64,000 nt of DNA from Mucilaginibacter sp. L196. Its GTDB lineage: Bacteria; Bacteroidota; Bacteroidia; Sphingobacteriales; Sphingobacteriaceae. The notes beneath the pieces are model-generated. The model made no database searches and was not told where the DNA came from. It saw only the letters and a list, made by a program, of their open reading frames with translations. Both the position numbers and the translations under genes were made by a program. Shown piece by piece: positions 1-10,600 of the stretch (within the stretch, counting starts at the first letter, position 1; the number at the start of each line of letters is the position of its first letter). The stretch spans positions 313,895 to 377,894 of the forward strand of contig NZ_LMUO01000019.1 of the NCBI RefSeq assembly GCF_009765905.1, written 5' to 3'.

Positions 1-2185
1 TTAATGGGAAGCCCAAATCGGTGCGTAGTATTAACACCGAAAGGTTAAAGCGTAAACCGAAACCAGCATCGGCAGCCACCTGATTTAAGAAGTTTTTGCC
101 GAAGGCGGCGCCCGGTAAACCTGTTTCCGGATGGAGCAACCATATATTGCCGGCATCAGCAAATAGCGCGCCTTCAACAATACTAAACAGTTTGGCACGG
201 TATTCAACGTTGCCTTCTAATTTTATGTCGCCCGATTCGTCAGCTAAAAATTGGGTGCCGCCATAACCTGTCGCTGTACGGTAATCATACGAACCGGGGC
301 CTAATGTACGTGCCTGGAAGCCTCTTAAACTATTTGGCCCGCCAATAAAGAATTGCTGTGTGTACGGCAGGATAGTGGAGTTGCCATAAGGCAAGCCAAC
401 ATCAACCAGTAAGCGCATAGCCAGCTTGGTACCCGGACTTAATTTATGGAAGAACCGGATTTCGTTTTCGAGTTTTACATATTGATCGAATGGGGTGCCG
501 AATATCGTTTTCGCTTTTCCGTCCAGGGTATCAGCCCCTAGTACCAGTCCTAATAACGTAGCAGATGTGCTTATTTTGCCCATGTAGTAAAAGCTATTGG
601 TCCTGAAGTCGTCGCTGGTATTATCGTAGGTATAGGCATAGCTTGGGCCAAAGGTTAGCTGGTTATTGATAACGTGTTTTAAAGTAGGATTACCTGTTTT
701 GCGGATACTATCCAGGTAAAGTGGTGTAACGTTAGTTGCATTTACATACGCAAAATCTAACAGATCAAGATTATGCTGTTTGTATAGGCTGGGTTTCCAT
801 TGGTAACCCCATGATGCATTAAACGAGTTTAAATTGTAGAGTTGTGAGCGGTCAACCAGCGTATAGCCAGTGGTTAAAATAGTGCGGGGGATAAAGGCGT
901 TATCAGTAGTAAAATCAAACGGACTAATAAACCTTGGCCATGATAGGGATGGGGTTACACCAAATTGGTAAACATTAAAACCATGCTGGTAACTGCCAAA
1001 TTGCTTATCGGTACTGGTGAAAAATGTAACGCTAAGCAGCTCGGCGCCTTTAAAGGTATTCTTGTTTTTGAAGGTTAAATCAAGCTGTGTACCATCATAA
1101 TTGGCAGATGTTTGCCGGGCCAGGATCTCGGCGGTTAGCGATTTTCGTTTTGCCTGAGTGAGGAAATAATAAACATCCAGGAATGCCGAATCGGGGGTAA
1201 CATCCTCAAACCTGTTTTTTACATAGGTGAATGGGCCCAGTTCAATAAAACGACTTAGAGAGTTATTATGTTCGGTACGGTTGTATACATCGCCGGGGTG
1301 CAGTAATACCGTATTTTTAAACATAAAAGGTCTTACGGTTTTTCTGCCGCCTATCACATTGTACCAGCGGTATTTAACAGCTGAATCTAATTTTAGCGAT
1401 GTATCCTGTAAGCTGTAATGCGGGTAAACGTATATATTCCTGATCTTATACACCCATCTCGCTTCATCAGGAGTAGTTGCCTTTACCTTTACAAACATAT
1501 CAATCTGGTGGCCCGCGATGGTACTGTCGTACTTCATGATCAGGTCTTCAGGGGCGAAGTAGTAGTAGCCTTCTTCTTTTAATTTGGCATCAATGCGTAT
1601 GCGTTCATTAACAATTTTGCTAAGGTTGTACTGGTCGCCAACTTTAAGGAACGTTTGTTTAGATGTTCCGGTAACGGCGGTATCCAAATCATCCTTTTCC
1701 TGCGGGAAAACAATTTTTCGGTAATGATACGCCGGGCCTGCTTGCACAGTATATACCGCTTTAGTTATGCGATTTTTACCTACGGTATCGCCGCTAACTT
1801 GTGCAATAAAATAGCCTTCGTTTTGCAGTTGACTTTGTAAAAGGGTACTGTTTTTAACCAGATCCACACTACTGGCTAAAACAGGAGGTTCGCCTAAATG
1901 AGTATTTATGTAGTGCCTAAGCCCGCGTTCCTTATTGGTTTTTGTTTTTTCGTAGATGTATAATTTGTACCGTAAACCCAGGATGGTTGCATTGGTTTTT
2001 GGCCTTAACAAACCTTCTAACTCTGTTGTTATAGCGTTTTTATCCCCCTTTTTCATATCAGCATCAGCTATCTTTACCTCGCCGCCGGTATACAGTTTTT
2101 GGCCTGGGGGTAAAAACCTGGTAGTACTGCACGCGCTGACAAAAACAGCAATAAAAAGGATAGATATGTAGCTAAGTTTTGTCAT
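1..2185 (-). CDS. tamL: TamL-type BamA/TamA family outer membrane lipoprotein (partial, C-terminus beyond window)
   Basis: The reading frame is open from the ATG at 2185 to the left edge (about 728 residues) and has no in-frame stop at the edge, so the gene is truncated by the window. The N-terminus is a lipoprotein signal with Cys19 in a VSAC lipobox. It is followed by a POTRA-like region and a long beta-barrel. The last visible residues (GLRFNLSVLILRTDLGFPL) match the conserved C-terminal barrel strands of the Omp85 family. Proteins of this kind sit in the outer membrane and assemble or translocate outer membrane proteins. The Bacteroidota lipoprotein version is known as TamL. It starts 3 bp after the stop of the tamB homologue on the same strand, so the pair is almost certainly one transcription unit. 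The Omp85 family assignment is firm; TamL rather than BamA is inferred from the lipobox and the tamB neighbour. Confidence 0.85.
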   Translation of the reverse strand, partial: MTKLSYISILFIAVFVSACSTTRFLPPGQKLYTGGEVKIADADMKKGDKNAITTELEGLLRPKTNATILGLRYKLYIYEKTKTNKERGLRHYINTHLGEPPVLASSVDLVKNSTLLQSQLQNEGYFIAQVSGDTVGKNRITKAVYTVQAGPAYHYRKIVFPQEKDDLDTAVTGTSKQTFLKVGDQYNLSKIVNERIRIDAKLKEEGYYYFAPEDLIMKYDSTIAGHQIDMFVKVKATTPDEARWVYKIRNIYVYPHYSLQDTSLKLDSAVKYRWYNVIGGRKTVRPFMFKNTVLLHPGDVYNRTEHNNSLSRFIELGPFTYVKNRFEDVTPDSAFLDVYYFLTQAKRKSLTAEILARQTSANYDGTQLDLTFKNKNTFKGAELLSVTFFTSTDKQFGSYQHGFNVYQFGVTPSLSWPRFISPFDFTTDNAFIPRTILTTGYTLVDRSQLYNLNSFNASWGYQWKPSLYKQHNLDLLDFAYVNATNVTPLYLDSIRKTGNPTLKHVINNQLTFGPSYAYTYDNTSDDFRTNSFYYMGKISTSATLLGLVLGADTLDGKAKTIFGTPFDQYVKLENEIRFFHKLSPGTKLAMRLLVDVGLPYGNSTILPYTQQFFIGGPNSLRGFQARTLGPGSYDYRTATGYGGTQFLADESGDIKLEGNVEYRAKLFSIVEGALFADAGNIWLLHPETGLPGAAFGKNFLNQVAADAGFGLRFNLSVLILRTDLGFPL

Positions 2186-2188
2186 AGG

Positions 2189-5100
2189 TTAGTTTGATAG
2201 TTGTTTGTTTTGCGCAGGCTGATCGGCGGGTTGTGTGTTAGTTACCGCTTCGTCATGCTTTTCTTCCGCTTGTTTTAATGCTTTCTTTTTCTCTTTTTGA
2301 TCTTGTTTATATTTCTTTGCGCGCTCTTTATCCGCTTTTGATTTTTTGACGAATAACTCCTTAAATTTATTGTACTCGTAAGTTATGGAGAAACCAACGC
2401 CGGTTTCAACCACCTGGCCCTCAATTACAATAAACTCATCTTTACGGTAAGCCCTAATCATGTAGCGGCCATCCTCGGTCAGTTTGTAATTTACAGATAG
2501 GTTGCCCGCTATATCGGTAGTTTTTTGGCCCGGCTGATTTTGACCTTCCAGGTTAAAGTTGTTGCCTACGGTTACCGTAACACGGTCATTTAAAAACTGT
2601 TTGGACAGGCCGACATTTAAATCAGTTCGGTTTTGCTGAACGCCTGTGGAGTAATCAGCACCCGAAGTAAGGTTAAAGCTCAGCTGTACGCCACCAATCA
2701 GGTTGCCTGCAAGTTTGTTCAGTTGGTCGGATAACAAACTGCTCACACTGTTACGAATAGCGCCGTTTATGCCCGTACTGCCTCCATTGCTTTGCAGCGG
2801 GTTATCGCCAATAAAGTGGCCCAGTACCAGTACGCCTAATACCTGCTTATTCATTTCGTTAGGGTCCTGGCGTACTTGTGCAAGGCGGTCGTTGACGGTT
2901 TGAACAACCGTAGGGGATACCTCATAACTGCTATCCGGCAATATAATGTCGAAACTGATATCTGGTTTTAATAATTGATTTTTTAGATTCAAGTTAACAT
3001 TGAACGGTAGTTTTTGCTTGTACTGAGTGGCGTTTACCGAAGTGTTATCGCCACCTAATTGTTGTTGCACCAAATCAATCGGTGGTACGTTGGCCACATA
3101 CACAGCCGTCAGGTTGATATTGGCGCTGGTTGGGTCGCCGGTCCAGGTTATGTTGCTTCCTTTTTTGAATAGGAAAGTACGTTTTACCGTGGCGTAAGAC
3201 AGGTTGTATGATCCGCTTTCGACAGTATAAATACCTGTCAGGTTTGTTTTTCCGCTTGGGTCGATACCACCATTAAGGTGTGCTTCGCCTTGTATATGTA
3301 CCACATCGCCGTTAGATGGATCGATAACAATGGTGAAACGGGCAGCTTTGCTGATGTTTACCGTCGCGCTTACATCAAGGCCTTTCAGGTTTGATTGTTT
3401 CAGCGAATCGAGTTTCCTCGCCATTAAAATAGAATCCAGCTTAGGTGCATTCTCATTAATTACTTCAACTACGCCCTTACGGTCCTCAACCCCCGGATCA
3501 TCCTCCGGCAAAACAATAGTCAGATCTGTTTTATCATTTACGGTTAAGGTAGCATCAACAATAGGCTTATCCGTATTACCGGTTATGCTTACATCACTGT
3601 TCAAATACAGCTTACCGTAGTACATTTTATTATCGGCCTGGGTTGAGTTAATCACCCTGAAATTATCCATGTGGATCTTCATCCCGAATTTAAAGTCGGT
3701 ATAAGTTGTGGTGTAGATAGAGCCTGTTACCACCGCTTTATTCCCGGTAGAATCGACAAGCGTAAAATCATTAAAGCGGATGCCATCATTATTAAAAGTG
3801 ATGCTCTCATTCGGCAAACTGAAATAGGAATTGAGCATAGATACATTAAAGCCGACCTTATTAAAGTTAATATCACCCCGAATTGCAGGAGCGGTAGGGG
3901 TGCCCGTTATTTTCATATCGCCCGTGATATTGCCGGTAGCCCGGCGAATGTTGCCAAAGCTAAAACCTTCAATAGTCTTCATGTTCAGCGTAACGATGTT
4001 CAGATCCATATCAAAGCGGCTATCCGGTTGGGTGTAGTAAATTCCTTTGAGGGTTACCTGGTTGCCTTTGCCGGTAATATCCATATCGGCGCTGTAAGCA
4101 TCGGCGGTTTGGTTATTTACCTTCAGGGCGATGTTGCCTACGGTATCACCTTTGAAATTAAAGTCGCCTACATTTAAAGCAGCGGTAAAAAGTGGTGATT
4201 TTTGGAAATTGCTGATATGCGCGTCGCCATTAAGTACACCGCCGACTTGTAACGAATCCTGCTGGGCTAAACGGGTTAGTGTTTCGATGTGGAAATTTTT
4301 AAAGTCGACCGTAATTGGCGCATTAAATTCCTGTGGATTGCTGGTAACACCTAATGATTGCCCGGAATTGCTGATCACAAAATCCTTAGCCATGATCCCT
4401 TTAGTGCCGAATTGCAATGCATTGTCACTGGCCACCGCCCACTCGGTATAATCAAGCAGCAAACCATTTTGCAGGAAGCTGAATTGGTATTCATTTGGTA
4501 AAGCACTGAATACACCCGCGATGCGGTAACGCTCCTTTTTAGCAGCATCGCGTACCTGCAAACTGAGGTTTAGTTTATTGTTTTGGGCGTTGCCCGATAT
4601 ACTGGTATATAGCAAATTGAGTGATGAACCCGCCGTAACATTATCCACGGTAATGGCATAGTTAAGGGCGTTGTTGGCCGTATTGATGTTCAGTTTTAAG
4701 TTATTGATGGTATTAGTGCCATAAACAACTTTCGGCACCGAGCCATTTACCACCAAAGTACCTGCCTGGCTATCAAAATTACCTTTGATGAGTATGGGAT
4801 CCAGCTGTTTTAAATCCGGCACGTACTGGGCAACCAATGGAGTTTTAACCACATGTACATCAAATTCAAAGCTCTCCGGTGAGTATTTTACTACATGCTT
4901 GCCGCTTGCTAAGCTGGTGTTGTAGTACTTGTTGATGAGATCCTGCATAGCGGTGCCAATCTCGGGCAGTTTGTATTTGCCAGCCATGTGAGCGGTGAGC
5001 ATTGGCAGCTTTAATTTTAGGGTGCTGCTATCTGCATTCGCGGTGGACAGTAAACTTACTGTATCTAACTTAATCCGTTGCGTGCCATTTACTACCAGCA

Positions 5101-7345
5101 AATCAGTCGCTTCAATATCGGCATTCAAATAGTTAGGATCAGCAGTTGGTACTTTGGCTACAATTTTACCGTGGAAACGCATTGGCGTTTTGGAGAAATT
5201 GAGCTTTTGCATATCGATGCTATCCACATCCAGCGTAGCGAAAATCGACGGGTATTTTTTATTCATGTTAGCCTTCGCATCCAGACTGAAATGGATATTG
5301 GGATCGGTCATGAATACTTTGGCAGCATATGCGCCATCATGCGCTGTGCCGCTTAGTTTAAGGTTTTGGTAGGTGTAACCCTTTACGTAAGCTTTGGCAA
5401 CATCGCCATCAAACTTCAAATTCGCGGTTTTAGGGTTAAGTCCCGTACCCGAAATATTAGCCGACAGCGTTATGCTGCCCACTGTTTGCGGTTGCTTGGT
5501 TAGCGCTCCCACATTTAAATTATTCGCCCTAATGTTGGCCGTATAACTCGCATTGTTTTTATTGCTGCCGTTTTTCATGGCTGCCGTTAGGTCAACCGCG
5601 CCATAGTTGGTGCGCAGGTTCATTTTGGTGTTGAAATTGCTTATACCACCTTTAAAAGTTCCTTTCAGGTTGATATTTTCCGGAATGCTAACGCTAGCCG
5701 GGATCATGCCTTTTGAGGCGAGGGTATTAATATCGGTTCGACTAGTGGTAAAGTCGGCTATGTTAACATCAAAAGTAGCTTTGTTTACATTCGGCAAGCC
5801 ATGCATGTTTGCTGATGCCTTGATATGGGTATTGCGTAAGCCAGTGATCTCCAAACTCGGGATGTGGAGGTCATTTACTTTGCCATATACACGGCCATTT
5901 ATCCTGAACACTTCATTAGGCGATACTTTGCCGATTGAAGAACTCATGGTCGGCATCAATATTAAAACATCTTTTAGCGCTAACCGGCTTCCATCTAAAT
6001 TAGCATTCACACTTAACGCGCCCAGGTTGGTGCTTAATGATGCGATGGACGGATAGCTCACCTGCAATTGTTTTTGAATTACAGTTTGCGGGGTTTCCAA
6101 ATACAGATCATTCAAATAAGCATTCTTCGGCCCGTAGAAGAATGTTGTATGGAATTTCTTAAGTTCGAGCCCACTTTTTTCAGAGAAGGTAAATGAATTT
6201 ATTTTGCCAGACATAGTATCCGGGCTATACGACAGGTTTTCAATATCAGCATTCAAATTATGGACGTTCATGTGCGCAAAGTCGAGGCCCTTGGGGATGG
6301 CTTTGGTGGCATTGTCGTCATATTTAATATCATCATTGCTGAACGTGATCCTATCCAGCGTAGCTGCCCAGCCCTTAGTGCTCGCGGCTGGTTTTGCAAG
6401 GGTATCCAACTGCCTAATGGCTTTTCCCACTGCTGTTTTAACCTTTTGTGGCTGGGCGAAGGTTAGTGCCGCTTTGGTATCATCCAGGTCGATGGATTTA
6501 ATGCCGATAACCTGGTTGTTCAGGTCTATCTTCTTCATCTCTACCAATAAACGGCCTAAATTTACTTTGGCAGTCATGGTTGGGGCACCGTAATCCACGT
6601 TTATTTTTGATATATCAACCGTTCCTATGTTAAGCAACATGCCTTGCGGATGCGTTGCCGTGATTGGTGTTACCGGTGGCGCAGCAGCAGGTGGCGGAAC
6701 ATCAGTTTGGATGATCTTTGCATTAAAGCCTGATAACGTGACCTTCGGGATGGTGAATTTCATTTTATCCAGATCGAAGGTGGTGATCTTGGTATCAAAA
6801 TGGCCCAATAAAAACTTTACGTTATAACCGGTGATGGCATCTTTATAAGCGATGTTGATCTTATTCAGAATAACCGTTTCAACAGATATGGTCATTGCCG
6901 AAGCTGTATCCGTTGGTTTGGGAGCAACCTTTGTCGGACTTGAAAATGCCCTCATGATGTAATCAAAATTAAAAAGGCTGTCCGGCCCGCGGGTTACTTT
7001 GGCGGTGATGCCATCCAGGTTGATCTCGTTTATTTCTACGGTGTGATGCAGTAGTTTCAGCATGCTGATGTCTACTTCGAGTTTATCGCCTGCAATTAAT
7101 GTGTCGCGTTTCTGATCTTCAAAATAAACACCTTCCAGCACTATACTTTTGGGTAGCCCGATACTGATATGGTCTATGCGTACTTTAGTATGAATTTTAC
7201 CTTGTAAAAAATTTACAGCTTTATTTTTAGCGAAGTTTTGTACAGTGGGTACCTGTATTAAAATAGCTACAAGCAGCACCAGGAACAGTACGCTTGCAAT
7301 TATCCAAAGAATAGTTTTTAAAGCTATAAGTCCAAATCGTTTCAA
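2189..7345 (-). CDS. tamB: TamB-like translocation and assembly module protein (DUF490 C-terminal domain)
   Basis: This 1718-residue protein has one N-terminal transmembrane helix (about residues 7-30) followed by a very long, repetitive beta-rich body of AsmA/TamB character. The C-terminal DUF490 region spans roughly residues 1250-1660 and contains the conserved PFNVNLNLKN-like segment. The tail is lysine-rich (KKSKADKERAKKYK and following), then acidic and glutamine-rich. TamB spans the periplasm from the inner membrane and works with an Omp85 partner in outer membrane protein insertion or lipid transport. The next gene on the strand encodes the lipoprotein Omp85 partner only 3 bp downstream, which supports this role. 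The length is above the roughly 1260 residues of the enterobacterial protein but usual for Bacteroidota versions. The start at 7345 places the membrane helix directly at the N-terminus. Confidence 0.9.
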   Translation of the reverse strand: MKRFGLIALKTILWIIASVLFLVLLVAILIQVPTVQNFAKNKAVNFLQGKIHTKVRIDHISIGLPKSIVLEGVYFEDQKRDTLIAGDKLEVDISMLKLLHHTVEINEINLDGITAKVTRGPDSLFNFDYIMRAFSSPTKVAPKPTDTASAMTISVETVILNKINIAYKDAITGYNVKFLLGHFDTKITTFDLDKMKFTIPKVTLSGFNAKIIQTDVPPPAAAPPVTPITATHPQGMLLNIGTVDISKINVDYGAPTMTAKVNLGRLLVEMKKIDLNNQVIGIKSIDLDDTKAALTFAQPQKVKTAVGKAIRQLDTLAKPAASTKGWAATLDRITFSNDDIKYDDNATKAIPKGLDFAHMNVHNLNADIENLSYSPDTMSGKINSFTFSEKSGLELKKFHTTFFYGPKNAYLNDLYLETPQTVIQKQLQVSYPSIASLSTNLGALSVNANLDGSRLALKDVLILMPTMSSSIGKVSPNEVFRINGRVYGKVNDLHIPSLEITGLRNTHIKASANMHGLPNVNKATFDVNIADFTTSRTDINTLASKGMIPASVSIPENINLKGTFKGGISNFNTKMNLRTNYGAVDLTAAMKNGSNKNNASYTANIRANNLNVGALTKQPQTVGSITLSANISGTGLNPKTANLKFDGDVAKAYVKGYTYQNLKLSGTAHDGAYAAKVFMTDPNIHFSLDAKANMNKKYPSIFATLDVDSIDMQKLNFSKTPMRFHGKIVAKVPTADPNYLNADIEATDLLVVNGTQRIKLDTVSLLSTANADSSTLKLKLPMLTAHMAGKYKLPEIGTAMQDLINKYYNTSLASGKHVVKYSPESFEFDVHVVKTPLVAQYVPDLKQLDPILIKGNFDSQAGTLVVNGSVPKVVYGTNTINNLKLNINTANNALNYAITVDNVTAGSSLNLLYTSISGNAQNNKLNLSLQVRDAAKKERYRIAGVFSALPNEYQFSFLQNGLLLDYTEWAVASDNALQFGTKGIMAKDFVISNSGQSLGVTSNPQEFNAPITVDFKNFHIETLTRLAQQDSLQVGGVLNGDAHISNFQKSPLFTAALNVGDFNFKGDTVGNIALKVNNQTADAYSADMDITGKGNQVTLKGIYYTQPDSRFDMDLNIVTLNMKTIEGFSFGNIRRATGNITGDMKITGTPTAPAIRGDINFNKVGFNVSMLNSYFSLPNESITFNNDGIRFNDFTLVDSTGNKAVVTGSIYTTTYTDFKFGMKIHMDNFRVINSTQADNKMYYGKLYLNSDVSITGNTDKPIVDATLTVNDKTDLTIVLPEDDPGVEDRKGVVEVINENAPKLDSILMARKLDSLKQSNLKGLDVSATVNISKAARFTIVIDPSNGDVVHIQGEAHLNGGIDPSGKTNLTGIYTVESGSYNLSYATVKRTFLFKKGSNITWTGDPTSANINLTAVYVANVPPIDLVQQQLGGDNTSVNATQYKQKLPFNVNLNLKNQLLKPDISFDIILPDSSYEVSPTVVQTVNDRLAQVRQDPNEMNKQVLGVLVLGHFIGDNPLQSNGGSTGINGAIRNSVSSLLSDQLNKLAGNLIGGVQLSFNLTSGADYSTGVQQNRTDLNVGLSKQFLNDRVTVTVGNNFNLEGQNQPGQKTTDIAGNLSVNYKLTEDGRYMIRAYRKDEFIVIEGQVVETGVGFSITYEYNKFKELFVKKSKADKERAKKYKQDQKEKKKALKQAEEKHDEAVTNTQPADQPAQNKQLSN

Positions 7346-7614
7346 ATGTTATACGTTTTTCAAAGGTGAAGATTGTTGTTGCTTATAATAATACAAATAA
7401 TTTGTTAAACCATAGCCCCCTCTAAATCTCCCCCGGTAGGGGAGACTTTAATTTTTAAAGCCCTCCCTTCCGGGGAGGGTTGGGAGGGGCTTTTTGTTTG
7501 TTTATGTTAATTTCCCTTGTTTGTAAAACTATTCTACAGTTTTCAACACCACGGGATGAGCATTTGTTTTTTAATAACTTTGTATTTCGCCATAAAATTT
7601 ATTAGTTTACCATT
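7346..7614. other. Intergenic region between divergent tamB and dnaE, with family D repeat
   Basis: No gene is seen here. The region holds one copy of dispersed repeat family D (7414-7492). Close to the dnaE start is a sequence fitting the Bacteroidota -7 element, TAACTTTG at 7575-7582. A well-spaced -33 TTTG is not clear. Confidence 0.6.
7414..7492. repeat. Dispersed repeat family D, copy 1 (G/C-rich palindromic)
   Basis: The sequence starts agccccctctaaatctcccc and ends ccggggagggttgggagggg. It is an imperfect inverted repeat with two inner GC-rich palindromes (ccccggtagggg and ccttccggggagg). A second copy with the same outer blocks but a different middle lies at 32768-32863. It could act as a transcription terminator or mRNA-stabilising hairpin for the flanking genes. 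Confidence 0.8.
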
Positions 7615-10600
7615 ATGCCCGATTTTTCGCACTTACACGTACATACCCAATTTTCGTTACTCGACGGCGCCGCCGATATAGGTAAACTATACAAAAAAGC
7701 CGCTGCCGATGGCATGAAAGCCCTGGCCATTACCGACCACGGCAATATGTTTGGCGCGTTTAAGTTTGTGGCCGAAGCTGGTAAACACAACGTAAAACCC
7801 ATAGTAGGCTGCGAGCTATATGTGGTTGCGGATCGGCACAAAAAACAATTTACCAAGGAGAAAAGAGACATCAGGCATCACCAGCTTTTACTGGCTAAAA
7901 ATGCTGAGGGCTATAAAAACCTGGTAAAACTATGTTCATTTGGATACATGGAAGGCCTTTACAGCAAATGGCCCCGTGTTGATAAGGAACTGATATTAAA
8001 ATACCACAAAGGCTTAATTGCTACTACTTGTTGTATAGGTGCATCGGTACCGCAAGCCATTTTGCGCAAAACCGAGGATGAAGCCGAAGCAGAATTTAAA
8101 TGGTGGCTGGATTTGTTTGGCGAGGATTATTACATCGAACTACAGCGCCATGATATACCTGAGCAGCATACGGTAAATGCCGTATTGCTCAAATACGCTA
8201 AGAAATATAATGTAAAAGTGATTTGCTCTAATGATTCGCACTACGTGGATCAGCAGGACTCGAATGCGCATGATATTTTGTTGTGTGTGAATACCGGCGA
8301 TATGCAGAGCACGCCAATTGCTACCGATGAAGAAGGCGGCAAGGGTTATCGTTTCGGCTTCCCTAATGACCAGTTTTATTTTAAAACACAGTCGGAAATG
8401 GGCAAGCTGTTTAATGACTTGCCTGAATCATTAGATAACACCAACGAGATTGTTGATAAGGTAGATGTATTGAAGTTGAAGCGGGATATTTTACTGCCCA
8501 ACTTCGTTATCCCGCCTGAGTTTAAGATCCACAGCGATATGACCCCTGATTCGGATACGCTGAACCAGTGGGAATACCTGAAGCACCTTACATTTTTAGG
8601 CGCTAAGGAACGCTATGTGGATATATCGCCGGAGGCAGAAGAACGCATCAATTTTGAGTTGTTTACCATTCGTACTATGGGTTTCGCGGGCTACTTTTTA
8701 ATTGTAGCCGATTTCATCAAGGCGGGCCGTGATATGGGCGTGTTTATTGGTCCGGGCCGTGGTTCAGCGGCGGGTTCGGTGGTGGCCTATTGTATCGGTA
8801 TCACCAATATCGATCCGCTAAAATATAATTTACTATTCGAAAGGTTCCTGAACCCTGACCGTAAGTCGATGCCCGATATTGATACGGATTTTGACGATGC
8901 GGGCAGGCAAAAAGTTATTGATTATGTAGTTGAAAAATACGGTAAGAACCAGGTAGCGCAGATCATCACCTATGGTTCGATGGCGGCGCGTACCAGTATA
9001 CAGGACGTAGGCCGTGTACTGGATCTGCCGTTATCAGAAGTAACCTTACTGAAGAAATTAGTACCCGATACATTGGGTATCACCTTACAAGGTGCCATAG
9101 AGCAAGTACCCGAATTACAGGCAATACTTACAGGCAATGACCTTCGTGCAACCGTTTTGCGCGAGGCCGGTAAACTGGAAGGCTCCATCCGTAATACGGG
9201 TGTGCATGCCGCGGGTATCATCATAGCCCCTTATGATTTAACGGATATTGTGCCAGTGGCAGTAGCCAAAGACTCTGACCTGTTGGTTACCCAATACGAT
9301 GGGCGTGTGATTGAGGATGCTGGCGTTATCAAGATGGACTTTTTGGGTTTAAAAACCCTGACCATTATTAAGGATGCACTAAGGCTGATCAAACAAAATT
9401 ATGGCGTTGTTATAGATATAGATTATATCCCGCTGGATGACGAAAAGACCTTTGAGCTTTATCAAAAAGGCGATACCAACGGTACGTTCCAGTTTGAAAG
9501 CGATGGTATGCAAATGTATCTGCGCGATTTGAAGCCCGATAAGTTTGAGGATTTGATCGCCATGAACGCGCTTTACCGCCCGGGTCCGATAGAGTACATA
9601 CCGCTGTTTATTAAGCGTAAGCATGGTTACGAACCTATAGCGTTCGATTTACCTGATATGGAGGAATACCTGGGCGAAACCTACGGTATTACCGTTTACC
9701 AGGAACAGGTGATGCTTTTATCGCAAAAACTGGCTGGCTTTAGTAAAGGCGATGCCGACGTTTTGCGTAAGGCGATGGGTAAAAAACAAATTGAGGTACT
9801 GAATAAAATGGAGGCTCAGTTTATGACCGGAGCTACCGCTAAAGGTCACCCCAAAGATAAACTGACCAAGGTTTGGAACGACTGGAAGGCATTTGCCCAA
9901 TACGCGTTCAATAAATCGCACTCTACCTGTTATGCTTTCGTGGCGTACCAAACGGCTTACTTAAAAGCGCATTACCCAAGCGAATATATGGCCGCTGTAT
10001 TGAACAACCAGAACAACATGGAAAAGATTACCTTTTTTATGGATGAGTGCCGCCGCATGGGTGTGCATGTTTTGGGGCCTGATGTAAATGAATCTGATTT
10101 GGCGTTCGCGGTGAACAAAAAGGGTGAAATCCGTTTTGGTTTGACAGGGGTGAAAGGTGTAGGTGATAAAGCGGTTGAAGCTATTATTGAGGAACGTGTA
10201 GAGCGTGGCCCCTATACATCTGTTTATGATTTCGCGCAGCGCTCAAACACGAGGAGTGTAAACCGTAAATCGTACGAAAACCTGATTTATGGTGGTGCTT
10301 TTGACGGCATGGGGTTAAACCGTGCGCAGTTTTTCGCCAAAACAGAGAATGGCATTTTAACGGGTGTTGAACGATTAATTAAATACGCCAACGATTACCA
10401 GAATACGCAAAGTAGCAACCAATCATCTTTATTTGGTGGTTCGATTGCTTCTTATGTTCCGGAGCCTGCAATGCCGGAGTCGGACGAATGGCCGCTGATT
10501 GAAAAGCTGAAATATGAGAAGGATGTTATCGGTATTTACCTTACCGGGCATCCGTTGGATAACTTTAAGCTGGAGATGGAGCGCTATTGCAATACCAACA

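Noticed and set aside
3671..4177. Long open frames antisense to tamB, including one of 168 codons
   Set aside because: They lie wholly opposite a well-supported gene, show no domain or signal, and follow from its codon usage.
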